A DNA stretch of 64,000 bases from UBA6055 sp965214085 (GTDB lineage Bacteria > Chloroflexota > Anaerolineae > Aggregatilineales > Phototrophicaceae), in assembly GCA_965214085.1 (NCBI GenBank), contig OZ243937.1, positions 2,356,001 through 2,420,000 on the forward strand, written 5' to 3'. The notes below the pieces were generated by a model. That model did not search any database. It had not been told where the DNA came from and was given only the letters and a program-made list of their open reading frames with translations. Shown piece after piece: positions 43,537 to 53,261 of the stretch. Both the position numbers and the translations under genes were made by a program. Position 1 is the first letter of the stretch. Each line of letters opens with the position of its first letter.

Positions 43537-45414
43537 TCAGGCGTAGATGACATGCTGCAGCAGAAAACGTTCGATCTTGTCGTAATATGTTTCGATAGTC
43601 TCCGGCATGCGCCAGCCATGACCCTCGCCTTCGAACAGATGATATTCATGCGGGACGCCGCGGCGTTTAAGCGAAGCCACGATGGTATCCGACTGATCTT
43701 GCGGCACAACAACATCGTCCGTGCCCTGAAAAACGATGATGGGATCGACGATTTTATCGGCGTGGAATATCGGCGAGCGCGCGCGATAGACATCGGCCGC
43801 TGCCGGCAATTCGCCCAGCAGCCAGTAGGTATAGCGTTCCTCGAATTTGTGCGTGTCCATCAGCAGGCCGAATTGATTGGAAACGCCGTAGGAGCAAATC
43901 CCCGCGCGGTAGAAACCGGGAAATTCCACCAGCGATTGCAGCACGGTGAAGCCGCCGGCGCTGCCGCCCATGATGACGGCTTTGTCGCGGTCGATTTGCC
44001 CGGCGTCGGCCAGATGCTTCACGCCCGCAATCGAATCCGTGACATCGTATGTGCCCCAGTTGCCGCGATGCCTATTCATATACGCTTTGCCATAGCCGGT
44101 GCTGCCGCGATGGTTGACTTGCAGCACGGCGTACCCGCGCGTGGTGAAAAACTGGACTTCACTAGCGTAAGCGGCGCGGCGCTGCGATGTGGGTCCCCCG
44201 TGTATATTGACGATCAGCGGTGGACTGCCGGCGGGCATTTCGTCTTGAAGCACCGGCGGATAAAACAGGCCATGCGCTTCCCCGCCATCTTCACAGGTCC
44301 AGGTAATGGCTTGGGCGGCGGACTGCTCATCGGCGGCCAAGATCTCCGGGCCTCGCCGGCGATGAACCAGCGCCCGGCCACCCCCGCTGACCGACACGAT
44401 GCGCGGCGGGATCAGCGAAGACGAGGCGATCGCGGCCACGGCGCCTGACTTTGGCGACACCGCCACCTGCTCCAGGTCGGTGTATTCCTCCCAGCCGGCG
44501 ACAGCGGAACACTGCCCGCTATCAAGTTCAATACGTCTCAACACGCAGAATCCACGGCTGTTTTCGATATAAACCAGCGAGCGACTGTCGCCACTCCAGG
44601 CGTATGTGCGCAAGCCCTGCGCCCAGGCCGGCGTGCCGTGCTCGGCTTCGCTAGTCGTAAGTTGACGATGTTCTTGCGCTTCCAAGTCGTAAACGCAGAG
44701 CTGGCTCCAGCCACTGGCGTCGCTGACGTAGGCCAGGTAAGTCCCGTCCGGCGAGTATTCCGGCTGGAAGATGGCCGTCTCCGTGTCCCCTGTCAGGGTC
44801 AGGATATCCCGCGCGTAGAGGCCGCCGGAAGTTTGGGCTGCCAGCGACGCAATGCGCAATTCGCTGCCGTTCCAGGGCATCTGCGGGTGATTCCAAGCCA
44901 CGAATGCCAGCTGTTCGCCGGACGGATGCCAGGCCGGCTGCATGACGAAGTCGGTGCCGTAAGCCAGCTTTTGCGGGAAGGCCTCGCCGTCCGCATCCAC
45001 GAGCAGGAGACCATCAAAGCCTTCATAGTTGTGTACGCAGGCGACCCAGCGGCCATCGGCTGAGATTGCCGGCGAGGCGTAACTGCCGAATTGTGGTGTG
45101 ATAGCCCGCGCCGCGCCGCCAGCCAAAGCCTGACGATGAAGCCTGCCCTCAGCGGCGAAGACGACCTGGCCGCCGCCGACCGTAAAAGCGCCGCCGCCGT
45201 AGCCGACGCGTCCGGCCACGTTGAGACGACGGTCCGTCAAATCCCGGGGCGCGTCAACGCCGGTTTGCGCTATTAAGACGCCGATCTTGCCGCGGCTCTC
45301 CCACCACACCAAGGTATCGTCGCTGTCATTCCACTGCACATCGCGCAGACTGACGCCGCTGGCGATAGACGCGCCAGCAATCGCGCTCTCCCATGTACCA
45401 AATGCTTTGCTCAT
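43537..45414 (-). CDS. S9-family (prolyl oligopeptidase / acylaminoacyl peptidase type) serine peptidase
   Basis: 625 residues. N-terminal beta-propeller with WD-type strands (FGSYASPAISADGRWVACV, DFVMQPAWHPSGEQLAFVAW, FQPEYSPDGTYLAYVSD), then the alpha/beta hydrolase domain from about residue 370: NIHGGPTSQ, VLQVNHRGSTGYG, VIMGGSAGGFTVLQSL (nucleophile), FQGTDDVVVPQDQS (Asp) and EGEGHGW (His). No signal peptide, so cytoplasmic turnover of peptides or acyl-amino acids. Upstream of the antiporter by 84 bases on the same strand. Confidence 0.9.
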   Translation of the reverse strand: MSKAFGTWESAIAGASIASGVSLRDVQWNDSDDTLVWWESRGKIGVLIAQTGVDAPRDLTDRRLNVAGRVGYGGGAFTVGGGQVVFAAEGRLHRQALAGGAARAITPQFGSYASPAISADGRWVACVHNYEGFDGLLLVDADGEAFPQKLAYGTDFVMQPAWHPSGEQLAFVAWNHPQMPWNGSELRIASLAAQTSGGLYARDILTLTGDTETAIFQPEYSPDGTYLAYVSDASGWSQLCVYDLEAQEHRQLTTSEAEHGTPAWAQGLRTYAWSGDSRSLVYIENSRGFCVLRRIELDSGQCSAVAGWEEYTDLEQVAVSPKSGAVAAIASSSLIPPRIVSVSGGGRALVHRRRGPEILAADEQSAAQAITWTCEDGGEAHGLFYPPVLQDEMPAGSPPLIVNIHGGPTSQRRAAYASEVQFFTTRGYAVLQVNHRGSTGYGKAYMNRHRGNWGTYDVTDSIAGVKHLADAGQIDRDKAVIMGGSAGGFTVLQSLVEFPGFYRAGICSYGVSNQFGLLMDTHKFEERYTYWLLGELPAAADVYRARSPIFHADKIVDPIIVFQGTDDVVVPQDQSDTIVASLKRRGVPHEYHLFEGEGHGWRMPETIETYYDKIERFLLQHVIYA

Positions 45415-45494
45415 ACACTGCCTTGCGCCGCCTCGTGAACAGCTTCAGATTTTACCTGAGGCTCGGCAAAACAAAATGCCCACTTGCGTGAGCG

Positions 45495-45598
45495 CAGAGC
45501 AATCGCATCAAAAGATTTTCCATCACAGAGAACACAGAGGGTCGCGTAGACACTGACCGCCAGCACAGAGATTAATGTCTTTTGTTAGCGATTGTCAC
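45495..45598. repeat. Degenerate family B element
   Basis: Left end CAGAGCAATCGCATCAAAAG and, inverted, right end CTTTTGTTAGCGATTGTC. Inside are CACAGAGAACACAGAGG and GTCGCGTAGACACTGACCGC, the latter shared with the copy near 61290. About 104 bp; no clear target duplication. A further TGTAGGGGCGATTC follows at 45613. Confidence 0.55.
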
Positions 45599-45633
45599 AT
45601 CGATCTGGAAAATGTAGGGGCGATTCTGTGCCG

Positions 45634-47379
45634 CTACGCCGAGATTGGCCGGTAGTTGGTGTCGACGGTGCCGATATATTCCTTGGCGTACTTGGCCAAC
45701 TCGCTTTCCGGGGCGAACTCCGAAGAAATGATTTCGACCATAGTGCCGATCTCAGCCCACTCGTACAAGTCTTTCGCCCATTTGTCCACAGACATGATGC
45801 AGCCGAAGGTCGTCGGTTCGTAGACCCCGCCGCCGCCCAGATAGCCGCCGTTTGGCAGTAAAACGGCGCCGTGGAAGCCATTCATCAGACCTGGCAGAAC
45901 TTCATAGATGCCCATAAACCAAGCCATCTCCCATTGGTTGCAATTGGTGCCCGCATCGTTGCAGAGCGCAAAGCTGCCGCCAAAAGCCTTCTCGTCATGA
46001 GTCAAGATCTGAAAGATGCCCGGGTAGGTCGGCGCATCTTCCCGCCCGGAGGAAATGCCCCAGTCGAAAATTAGCTCGCCATTCTCGAAACCAACCAGCC
46101 ATTGCGCGTCAAGGTCAACGACGATGCGCTTGTGCGGCACTGGATCTTCGGGGATCATGGCATCGCGCGACGGAACCTGCACCGACTGGCCAACCACAAG
46201 GGTGTTCCAATTGACCGTCGGATTGGCGTCCCGAATCAATTCGTAAGGAATTCCGCGCTTGCGGCCTATGAGATGTCCCGTGTCCTTAAGCACGACAGTG
46301 TACTCTTCCGGCAAGTAATTCAATCGCAAAACGACGTCCGGATCGCTCGCGGTTAGCGCTTCCTGCAAGGTCTGGGTTGCCAGCAGCTTGTCAATATAGC
46401 GACCGCCTTTAACCAGCTTCTGATTCTCTTCGTCGATAAACTGGCCGAAGGCGTCGGCGCGCACCGACAAGCCGTTTTCGCCGGCGATGAGCCATTCAGC
46501 CGCTAACTGCTGATTCACACTGAAGGACATCAGCTGGTCCTTGAATGGATCATAACCCTTTAGACGAATGCCCTTATTCAGAAATACCAGCGCCTGATCC
46601 AGGAAGGGCGCGCTGTCCAGAACGGTCGGATTGAGTTGAATCGTCTTCAAGTTAAAGCGGCGTTCCATCACCACGTTTGCGGCGTTTTCTTTCAGGCTGT
46701 CCAGGCTCTGCTTGATATCCAGATGTCGGCCGCGCCTGCCCGGCACAGTTATCAAGCGCCCGCCAGACCACTTGTAACCGGCTTCGTATTGCTGCACGTA
46801 GATGGACTCGGTCAAATCCAGCAGCACGGTTTGGGCACGGCTATGGGATACCGACACGACCGGATTCACATTGTAGCCAAAGGGAATGCCAGCGATACCC
46901 GCCGCCCGGGCGCTGCTCGCCATCGCCCCGGCGTCAACTGTCAAACCCAACTCCTCGGGGCTCATCCATCCCACATGCTCGCCGTCAACCCGGATATCGA
47001 TGCTGAGGTTGGCATTCCAGTGGTCGCTGATGACCGCTGCCGCCTCTGGTGGCGTTAACTCGCCGACAGGCAGCCCCATGGCGTAGACATTCGGGAAGAT
47101 GCGGTCGGACAGCACATAGCTGCCGATAAAGAAGACCAACACCGAAATCGCCACCACCGTGGTCACTTTGGCCACAGGCGAACGGCTTGAGAACAACCAG
47201 GCCAGGGCGCGATGCGACAGCTTGGTCTCGTTGTAAGACGGAAAATGCCTGCGAAAGAAGGCATGGTCGCCACGCTCGCGGCCCTCCAGTATCGCCAGGC
47301 GCCGTTGCTGCCGCGCCAGATTGCGATCGCGCGCTCGTCCAGTCTTGCGTTTTCGCGGTCTGCCAATGTTTTCGATCAT
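45634..47379 (-). CDS. L,D-transpeptidase (YkuD) with peptidoglycan-binding and LysM-like domains
   Basis: 581 residues. Basic cytoplasmic N-terminus, one membrane helix (VTTVVAISVLVFFIGSYVL), repeated VanW/PG-binding type domains, a LysM-like segment near residue 360-410 (YTVVLKDTGHLIGRKRGIP, NTLVVGQSVQVPS), then the YkuD domain. The catalytic block reads H503-G ... T-F525-G-C527: the nucleophile Cys and first His are present but the His of the usual S/T-H-G-C is Phe. Makes 3-3 or protein-peptidoglycan cross-links if active. Divergent from lon. Confidence 0.85.
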   Translation of the reverse strand: MIENIGRPRKRKTGRARDRNLARQQRRLAILEGRERGDHAFFRRHFPSYNETKLSHRALAWLFSSRSPVAKVTTVVAISVLVFFIGSYVLSDRIFPNVYAMGLPVGELTPPEAAAVISDHWNANLSIDIRVDGEHVGWMSPEELGLTVDAGAMASSARAAGIAGIPFGYNVNPVVSVSHSRAQTVLLDLTESIYVQQYEAGYKWSGGRLITVPGRRGRHLDIKQSLDSLKENAANVVMERRFNLKTIQLNPTVLDSAPFLDQALVFLNKGIRLKGYDPFKDQLMSFSVNQQLAAEWLIAGENGLSVRADAFGQFIDEENQKLVKGGRYIDKLLATQTLQEALTASDPDVVLRLNYLPEEYTVVLKDTGHLIGRKRGIPYELIRDANPTVNWNTLVVGQSVQVPSRDAMIPEDPVPHKRIVVDLDAQWLVGFENGELIFDWGISSGREDAPTYPGIFQILTHDEKAFGGSFALCNDAGTNCNQWEMAWFMGIYEVLPGLMNGFHGAVLLPNGGYLGGGGVYEPTTFGCIMSVDKWAKDLYEWAEIGTMVEIISSEFAPESELAKYAKEYIGTVDTNYRPISA

Positions 47380-47705
47380 GGCACAGTCTTCCTATATTGC
47401 CGACTAGGCTGCCTGCATTCATTGTATTCATGCTGGCGAATAGGGCAAATTGGAACAGCGCCGCTATCAACCGCCGCGCTTTAGTCTTAGAAACGTATCA
47501 AAATTCTCCGCTACGCGCGAACACTGATATTATTTTTACGCGTCTATATGTAAAGTAAGGTGAGCAGCCGAGTTAGCGCTTACGAATCCACAAGGCGACG
47601 AAAGTCCCCGCCCAACACAGACGCGGTGATTTGGCGGACGCTATTGCCAGGCTGTCAGACAACATACGCTGAGGAACTGCATCCATGACATATTGGGAAG
47701 TGATA
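47380..47705. other. Divergent intergenic region before lon
   Basis: 326 bases between the L,D-transpeptidase and lon starts. AT-rich in the middle (ACTGATATTATTTTTACGCG near 47523). No CIRCE-type inverted repeat or other heat-shock operator is visible, although lon genes often have one. No repeat-family element seen. Confidence 0.4.
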
Positions 47706-50195
47706 ATGAGCGATATGGACGCGCCGCAAGACAGCGTCAACTTCACGCTCAGCGAAGAGCTGGAGGACGAAGGCACAGCGATAGACTTGCCGGAAGAATT
47801 GCCGATTCTGCCCTTGCGCGGATTGGTCGTCTATCCGCAAACGGCGATTCCCTTGACTGTCGGCCAGGAACGCAGCATCCAACTGGTGGACGATGTGGTG
47901 GCTGGCAATCGCATGGTCGGCCTGGTCGCGTCAAAAGATCCCAGCCTGGGAACCCCAGGCCCCGAGCACGTGCAATCAATAGGCACGCTCGCCACCATTC
48001 ATCGCCTGTTTCGCAGTCCCGATGGCACGGTGCGCCTGCTGATTCAGGGCTTGCAGCGCATTCAAATTGACGAATTCATCGAGACTTCGCCGTATCTCAA
48101 GGCGCGCGTGACGCGAATCCCAGAAGACGAAGTGGTCTTCGCCGATGACATCGAGATGGAAGCGATGGTGCGCAGCGTGGTGGACCGCTTCAAGGCGCTG
48201 GCCGAGTTGGTGCCCAGCATTCCGCAAGAATTGGTATCCAACGCCATCAACGTCGAAGACCCGCTGCAGCTTGTGTATTCCATCGCCACTTACGTCCGCA
48301 TTGAAGTCGACGACGCGCAGCGCCTGCTCGAAATGAACAACGCCGGCGACAAAATCCGCCACCTGCTGCAACTGCTCAGCAAAGAATATGACGTGCTGTC
48401 GCTGGGGCGCAAGATCCAGGAAGACGCGCAGCAAGAAATGGAAAAGACCCAGCGCGACTACTATTTGCGCGAGCAAATGAAAGCCATCCAGCGCGAATTG
48501 GAAGAAGACGACGATCAACATGAAGTCGAGCGCTTCCGCGAATTGATCGAAGCAGCCAATATGCCCGAGGAAGCGCGGCGAGAAGCCGAGCGCGAGCTGA
48601 GCCGCCTGTCCAAGCTTTCGGTCGCCGCCGCCGAATATGGCGTCATCCGCACTTATCTTGACTGGATCTGCAGCCTGCCCTGGAACGAGCGCACCGAAGA
48701 CAAGCTCGACATCGCCCTTGCGCGCGAAATACTTGACGAAGACCATTATGGCTTGCGCGACGTCAAAGAACGCATCCTCGAATTCCTGGCTGTGCGCAAG
48801 CTGCGTGCCGAGCGCGAAGAAGAATTCTCCCAGGGCGAGGGCTACGACCCCGTCCGGCGCGATCGCTCCGGCGCCATCTTGCTCTTCGTCGGCCCGCCCG
48901 GCGTGGGCAAGACCTCGCTGGGCTCGTCAATCGCCCGCGCCATGGGCCGCAAATTCATCCGCATGAGCCTGGGCGGCATCCGCGACGAAGCCGAGATTCG
49001 CGGTTTCCGTCGTACTTACGTTGGCGCCATGCCGGGCCGAATCATCCAGGCCATACGCCGGGCCAAGTCTCGTAATCCGCTGATTATGCTGGACGAAATC
49101 GACAAACTGGGCCGCGACTTTCGCGGCGACCCCGGCTCGGCGCTGCTGGAGGTGCTCGACCCGGAACAGAACGCCGAATTCCGCGATCATTACCTTGATG
49201 TCGCTTTCGACCTGAGCGATGCCATGTTCATCACCACCGCCAACTCGCTGGATACCATCCCCGGTCCTTTGAGAGACCGCATGGAAGTTATCCAGTTGAG
49301 CGGCTATACCGAGCTGGAAAAGCTGGCCATCGCGGCGCAGTATCTGGCGCCGAGGCAACGGCGCGAAAACGGCTTGCATGCGGCAGAACTTGCATTCAGC
49401 GACGACGCGCTGCTGCAAATCATCCGCGATTACACACGTGAGGCGGGCGTGCGCAGCCTGGAACGCGAGATCGGCAAAGCCGCGCGCAAAGTCGTGACCC
49501 AAATCGCCGAAGGCGGCCTGGAAAAGCGCCATGTGGACCGCGACGCGGTTAAGGAGTTGCTGGGCAAAGCGCGCTACGGCTACCGCAGCGAGCTGCAAGA
49601 CCGCACCGAAATTCCCGGCGTGGCTACCGGGCTGGCTTGGACGCCGGTCGGCGGCGACGCGCTCTTCATCGAAGCCACCAAGATGAAAGGCGGCAAGGGC
49701 TTCGAATACACCGGCCAGCTGGGAGACATCATGCAGGAGAGCGCCAAGATCGCTTACAGTTTCGCCCGGTCGCGGGCCGATCAGCTGGGCATCGACCCGG
49801 CCTTCTACGACGAATACGACATCCACTTGCATGTGCCGGCTGGCGCCGTGCCCAAAGACGGTCCTAGCGCCGGCGTCACTATGGCGACCGCCCTGGCGTC
49901 CCTGCTGACCGGGCGCAGCGCTAAGAGCAATATCGCCATGACCGGCGAGCTGACGCTAAGCGGAAAGGTGCTGCCGGTGGGTGGCATCAAGGACAAGGTG
50001 CTGGCGGCGCATCGGCTGGGCGCGGATACAGTCATCTTGCCGCGCAAGAACGAGAACGATCTGGACGATGTGCCCGATGACGTGCGTGACGACCTCAGTT
50101 TTGTGCTGGTGGATCATCTGGACGACGTCCTCGATATCGCCTTGGTCGACGCGCCGCCCATCTTGCATGACGAGCCGCAAGCCGCGGTCGGCTAG
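47706..50195 (+). CDS. lon: ATP-dependent Lon protease
   Basis: 829 residues from ATG 47706 (GGGAAG upstream; 47685 is an alternative). The N-terminal LON domain starts at LPILPLRGLVVYPQTAIPLTV. The AAA+ domain has Walker A VGPPGVGKTSLG, Walker B LIMLDEIDKLG and the SRH Arg region. The protease domain has the dyad Ser in PKDGPSAGVTMATAL and Lys in GGIKDKVLAAHRLG. Complete, cytosolic LonA. It degrades misfolded and regulatory proteins. An acidic C-terminus follows. Confidence 0.96.
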   Translation: MSDMDAPQDSVNFTLSEELEDEGTAIDLPEELPILPLRGLVVYPQTAIPLTVGQERSIQLVDDVVAGNRMVGLVASKDPSLGTPGPEHVQSIGTLATIHRLFRSPDGTVRLLIQGLQRIQIDEFIETSPYLKARVTRIPEDEVVFADDIEMEAMVRSVVDRFKALAELVPSIPQELVSNAINVEDPLQLVYSIATYVRIEVDDAQRLLEMNNAGDKIRHLLQLLSKEYDVLSLGRKIQEDAQQEMEKTQRDYYLREQMKAIQRELEEDDDQHEVERFRELIEAANMPEEARREAERELSRLSKLSVAAAEYGVIRTYLDWICSLPWNERTEDKLDIALAREILDEDHYGLRDVKERILEFLAVRKLRAEREEEFSQGEGYDPVRRDRSGAILLFVGPPGVGKTSLGSSIARAMGRKFIRMSLGGIRDEAEIRGFRRTYVGAMPGRIIQAIRRAKSRNPLIMLDEIDKLGRDFRGDPGSALLEVLDPEQNAEFRDHYLDVAFDLSDAMFITTANSLDTIPGPLRDRMEVIQLSGYTELEKLAIAAQYLAPRQRRENGLHAAELAFSDDALLQIIRDYTREAGVRSLEREIGKAARKVVTQIAEGGLEKRHVDRDAVKELLGKARYGYRSELQDRTEIPGVATGLAWTPVGGDALFIEATKMKGGKGFEYTGQLGDIMQESAKIAYSFARSRADQLGIDPAFYDEYDIHLHVPAGAVPKDGPSAGVTMATALASLLTGRSAKSNIAMTGELTLSGKVLPVGGIKDKVLAAHRLGADTVILPRKNENDLDDVPDDVRDDLSFVLVDHLDDVLDIALVDAPPILHDEPQAAVG

Positions 50196-50205
50196 ATCCA
50201 ATCGC

Positions 50206-50964
50206 ATGCCGCTTGCCAAACTGACCACAGGCGCCACGCTGCACTACGAAGACATGCTGCCGGGCAGCGACCAGACACCGGTGATTCTGCTGCACGGCAT
50301 GCTGGGCACAGCGCGCATCCACCTGGGCCAGGTCATGGACCGTCTGCACGCGCAGGGTTATCGCGTCATCGGCTTGACCCTGCGCGGATACGGCGGGTCG
50401 CTGCCCAAACCGCGCGACTTTCCTGACGACTTCTACCAGCGCGACGGCGACGATCTCATCGCCTTCATGGACGCCACGGGCATCAACAAGGCGCATCTGA
50501 TTGGCTATTCGGACGGCGGCGAGGTGGCGCTGATAGCCGCTGGAGGGCGCCCGGCGCGCGTCGCTTCGTGCATCGCCATCGGCGCTATCGGCCACTTCGG
50601 GCCCGAGCTGCGGCCCGTCTTTCAGCGCGTGTACCCGGGCGATTGGATAACTGATGAAGAGAAGCGCATGCACGGCTTCAGCGACGCGGCAAAGTTCACC
50701 GGGGCCTGGTCGCGCGCCATGACCCGCACGATCGACGCCGGCGGCGATGTCAGCCTTAGCCTGGCGCCCAATATCACCTGCCCGCTTGTCATCATGCTTG
50801 GGCGCGCCGACAAACTTAACCCCTGGCAGTATGGGCAGCGCTTTGTCGATAAAGTCGCGAATGGCCGGCTGGAGCTATTCGACTGCGGGCACGCCGTCCA
50901 CGACGAAGCGCCCGAGCAGTTCTATCGCTTGACGCTGCAGCATCTCTCCGCTGCCGGCGCCTGA
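50206..50964 (+). CDS. Alpha/beta hydrolase
   Basis: 252 residues from ATG 50206, 10 bases past lon. VILLHGMLGTARIH is the oxyanion-hole region, GLTLRGYGGS the strand-4 motif, LIGYSDGGEVALIAA the nucleophile elbow, VIMLGRADKLNPW the acid and FDCGHAVHDEAPEQF the His. Length and the S-D-G-G elbow recall soluble esterases and haloperoxidase-like enzymes; valacyclovir hydrolase relatives show a similar pattern. Probably co-transcribed with lon. Confidence 0.85.
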   Translation: MPLAKLTTGATLHYEDMLPGSDQTPVILLHGMLGTARIHLGQVMDRLHAQGYRVIGLTLRGYGGSLPKPRDFPDDFYQRDGDDLIAFMDATGINKAHLIGYSDGGEVALIAAGGRPARVASCIAIGAIGHFGPELRPVFQRVYPGDWITDEEKRMHGFSDAAKFTGAWSRAMTRTIDAGGDVSLSLAPNITCPLVIMLGRADKLNPWQYGQRFVDKVANGRLELFDCGHAVHDEAPEQFYRLTLQHLSAAGA

Positions 50965-51055
50965 GGAGCGCGAAATCCGATTGGATCGTCGCCCATTCGC
51001 TGTTAGACTGCCAGACTGATTGTGTTCTCGCCTATTCTACGTCCTCCGGATTGCC

Positions 51056-52606
51056 ATGAGCCTCCCGCCAAAGATCCGCGCCAATTCAGCCGAGGCATCG
51101 TCCGCCGGCTGGCCAGCGCACCCTGTCATCTACGAGATCAACACCTGGGTTTGGCTGCGCCGCCTCAGCAGCAAGCATCAGCGCGAAATCACCCTGGCGA
51201 ATGTGCCGGCCGCGGAGCTGGTTGAGTTAGCCGCCTGGGGTTTCGACGCCGTCTGGCTGATGGGCGTCTGGCATCGCGGCATAGCCACGCGTATGAGCGC
51301 CCTCAATTATCTGCACGAGTACCGCCAGGCTCTGCCCGATGTCACCGATGCCGATGTGCCCGGCTCCGCCTACGCCATTCGCGATTATCAAGTTGAGCGT
51401 GATTTGGGCGGGCGCGAGGGATTGGCGATTTTCCGCGAAGCGCTGCGCCGTATGGGCATCAAGCTGATACTTGACTTCGTGCCCAATCACGTGGCCACCG
51501 ATCATCGCTGGACAACCCTGCATCCCGAGTACTTCGCGCGCGGAACGCTCCTGGATTTCGAAGAGCGGCCGGCCGACTATTTCGTCGCTGACACTGCCGA
51601 CGGCGGCGGCGCGGTCATCGCCCGCGGGCGCGACCCCTACTTCCCGGCCTGGATCGATACGGCGCAGTTGGACGCCTTTCAGCCGGGCCTGCGGCAAGCC
51701 GCTACCGCTACCCTGATCGACATCGGCAATCAGTGCGACGGCGTCCGCTGCGACATGGCCATGCTGATGCTGAACGAAATATTCGCCGCTACCTGGAACC
51801 GAGACGCCGACAGCCTGCCCCCACGCGACTATTGGCTGGAAGTCATCCCGGCCGTGCGCGAGGCGCATCCGCAGATGCTGTTCATGGCGGAGGTGTATTG
51901 GGACCTTGAGCACGAATTGCTGCGGCAAGGCTTCGACTATACCTACGACAAACGCCTTTACGACCGGCTCGCCAATGGGCAAATTGCGGAAGTCAAGTCA
52001 CATCTCTCGGCGGAATTGGATTTTCTGCGCTCCAATATCCGTTTCATCGAAAATCATGACGAGCGGCGCGCCATGGAGGTTTTTGGCGAAGACCGACAGC
52101 GAGCGGCTGCCGCCCTGATTTGCACCTTGCCGGGCGCGGCGCTGCTGCATCAGGGCCAGCTCAGCGGAGGCCGCATCAAGCTGCCGGTGCAGATCAACCG
52201 CGGGCCCGAAGAAAACAGTCGCCCGCTGCTGGCGCGTTTCTACCGCCGGCTGCTCAACGAAGTCCATGCCGAGGTCTATCGCGCGGGACGATGGCAATTG
52301 CGTGAGGCGGAAGCGATCCAAAACGACGACAGCAGTCACGCTAACCTGATCGCCTACAGCTGGGAAAAGAGCGAGACGACGCGCCTGGTCATCATCAACT
52401 TCAGCAGCGAGTGGTCGCGCGGACGCCTCGACCTATCCGATTGGGTCTGGCTCTCTTCGCGGCGCTGGCGGCTCTACGACGCGCTGAGCGAGTCTTTCGT
52501 CCGGCAAGACGGCGACGCCCTATTAAATGACGGCCTGCTGCTCGAAGTCCCGCCCAGTTGCGCGCAAATCCTGCGCTTCGAGCCAGTCGCCGCGCCCATG
52601 CCATGA
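51056..52606 (+). CDS. GH13 alpha-amylase family enzyme
   Basis: 516 residues from ATG 51056. VIYEINTWVWL is the N-terminal strand; the four GH13 regions are LDFVPNHVA (I), GVRCDMAMLMLNE (II, nucleophile Asp), MAEVYWDLE (III, acid Glu) and FIENHDERRA (IV). A C-terminal beta domain follows (LVIINFSSEWSRGRLDLS). The YEINTxVWL start and the D-E-R in region IV resemble a cytosolic subgroup that is often annotated as glucan-acting with no proven substrate. No signal peptide. Confidence 0.88.
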   Translation: MSLPPKIRANSAEASSAGWPAHPVIYEINTWVWLRRLSSKHQREITLANVPAAELVELAAWGFDAVWLMGVWHRGIATRMSALNYLHEYRQALPDVTDADVPGSAYAIRDYQVERDLGGREGLAIFREALRRMGIKLILDFVPNHVATDHRWTTLHPEYFARGTLLDFEERPADYFVADTADGGGAVIARGRDPYFPAWIDTAQLDAFQPGLRQAATATLIDIGNQCDGVRCDMAMLMLNEIFAATWNRDADSLPPRDYWLEVIPAVREAHPQMLFMAEVYWDLEHELLRQGFDYTYDKRLYDRLANGQIAEVKSHLSAELDFLRSNIRFIENHDERRAMEVFGEDRQRAAAALICTLPGAALLHQGQLSGGRIKLPVQINRGPEENSRPLLARFYRRLLNEVHAEVYRAGRWQLREAEAIQNDDSSHANLIAYSWEKSETTRLVIINFSSEWSRGRLDLSDWVWLSSRRWRLYDALSESFVRQDGDALLNDGLLLEVPPSCAQILRFEPVAAPMP

Positions 52607-53043
52607 AGCGCTCAGCGACCGGCGGCGACAAACTGAGACGAGGCGCGCTGCTGCTGACCGGCCTGGCGATCTTGCTCTGGTCGGGCTTTGAGGACAGCGA
52701 TACAAGCGCCGTCACGCTCTTGGGGGCGCTCTTGGCCTTAGCGCTGACACTGTGGCTGCTGACGCGCTTGGCCGCCGGCTCGGCTCTCAAGCCAGTGCAT
52801 TTCGCGCTTTCCGGCGCGCTCGCTGGCGCCCTCGTCTCCTTGTGTACCGCAGCGCTGATGCTGTTCAAGAACCTGCGGCATGCCCACGTCTTTCCCGATT
52901 ATCCCGCCGAGATGCTGCTGGCGGTTTTGCAGCGGCTGCCACCTTGGACCATCGCCGGCGGACTGGCTGGCTTGGGCATCGGCCTGCTGCTGGCGTCTCG
53001 GCTCAACGAAGCAAACAAGCGGCGCGCAATAAAAATAAATTAA
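52603..53043 (+). CDS. Hypothetical membrane protein
   Basis: 146 residues from ATG 52603, overlapping the amylase stop (ATGA). Four predicted membrane helices: GALLLTGLAILLWSGF, VTLLGALLALALTLWLLTRL, HFALSGALAGALVSLCTAALML and WTIAGGLAGLGIGLLLASRL. No family recognised. Translationally coupled to the GH13 gene, so its role may be linked. Confidence 0.65.
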   Translation: MKRSATGGDKLRRGALLLTGLAILLWSGFEDSDTSAVTLLGALLALALTLWLLTRLAAGSALKPVHFALSGALAGALVSLCTAALMLFKNLRHAHVFPDYPAEMLLAVLQRLPPWTIAGGLAGLGIGLLLASRLNEANKRRAIKIN

Positions 53044-53253
53044 ACACAGAGATCACAGAGGGCGCAGAGAAAAGCACGGAGCGAAATTCTGAGCCATTTG
53101 GACGCAGTGATTCCAAAATCCAGATGCAGTCATGTCGGTCTTTCTTGCCTTATGCCAGACTGTCAGCCTCGCTTTCTGGTTGACCTTCCACCAAATCTCT
53201 GTGCGCTCTGCGTTCTCTGTGCTTGATGAGTATCTGACGTTTGTTCGCTGAGT
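53044..53253. repeat. CACAGAG/CTCTGTG inverted repeat
   Basis: AAACACAGAGATCACAGAGG just after the stop and, inverted, CTCTGTGCGCTCTG then CGTTCTCTGTGCTTGATG near 53200-53228. It forms a 185-bp palindrome-like unit with the same words as the B elements but without their GCAATCGC ends. No gene. Confidence 0.5.
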
Positions 53254-53261
53254 ACCGCAAG

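Noticed and set aside
47380..47705. CIRCE heat-shock operator before lon
   Set aside because: Only a partial GAGTTAGCGC-like word is present, without the inverted partner at 9 bases.
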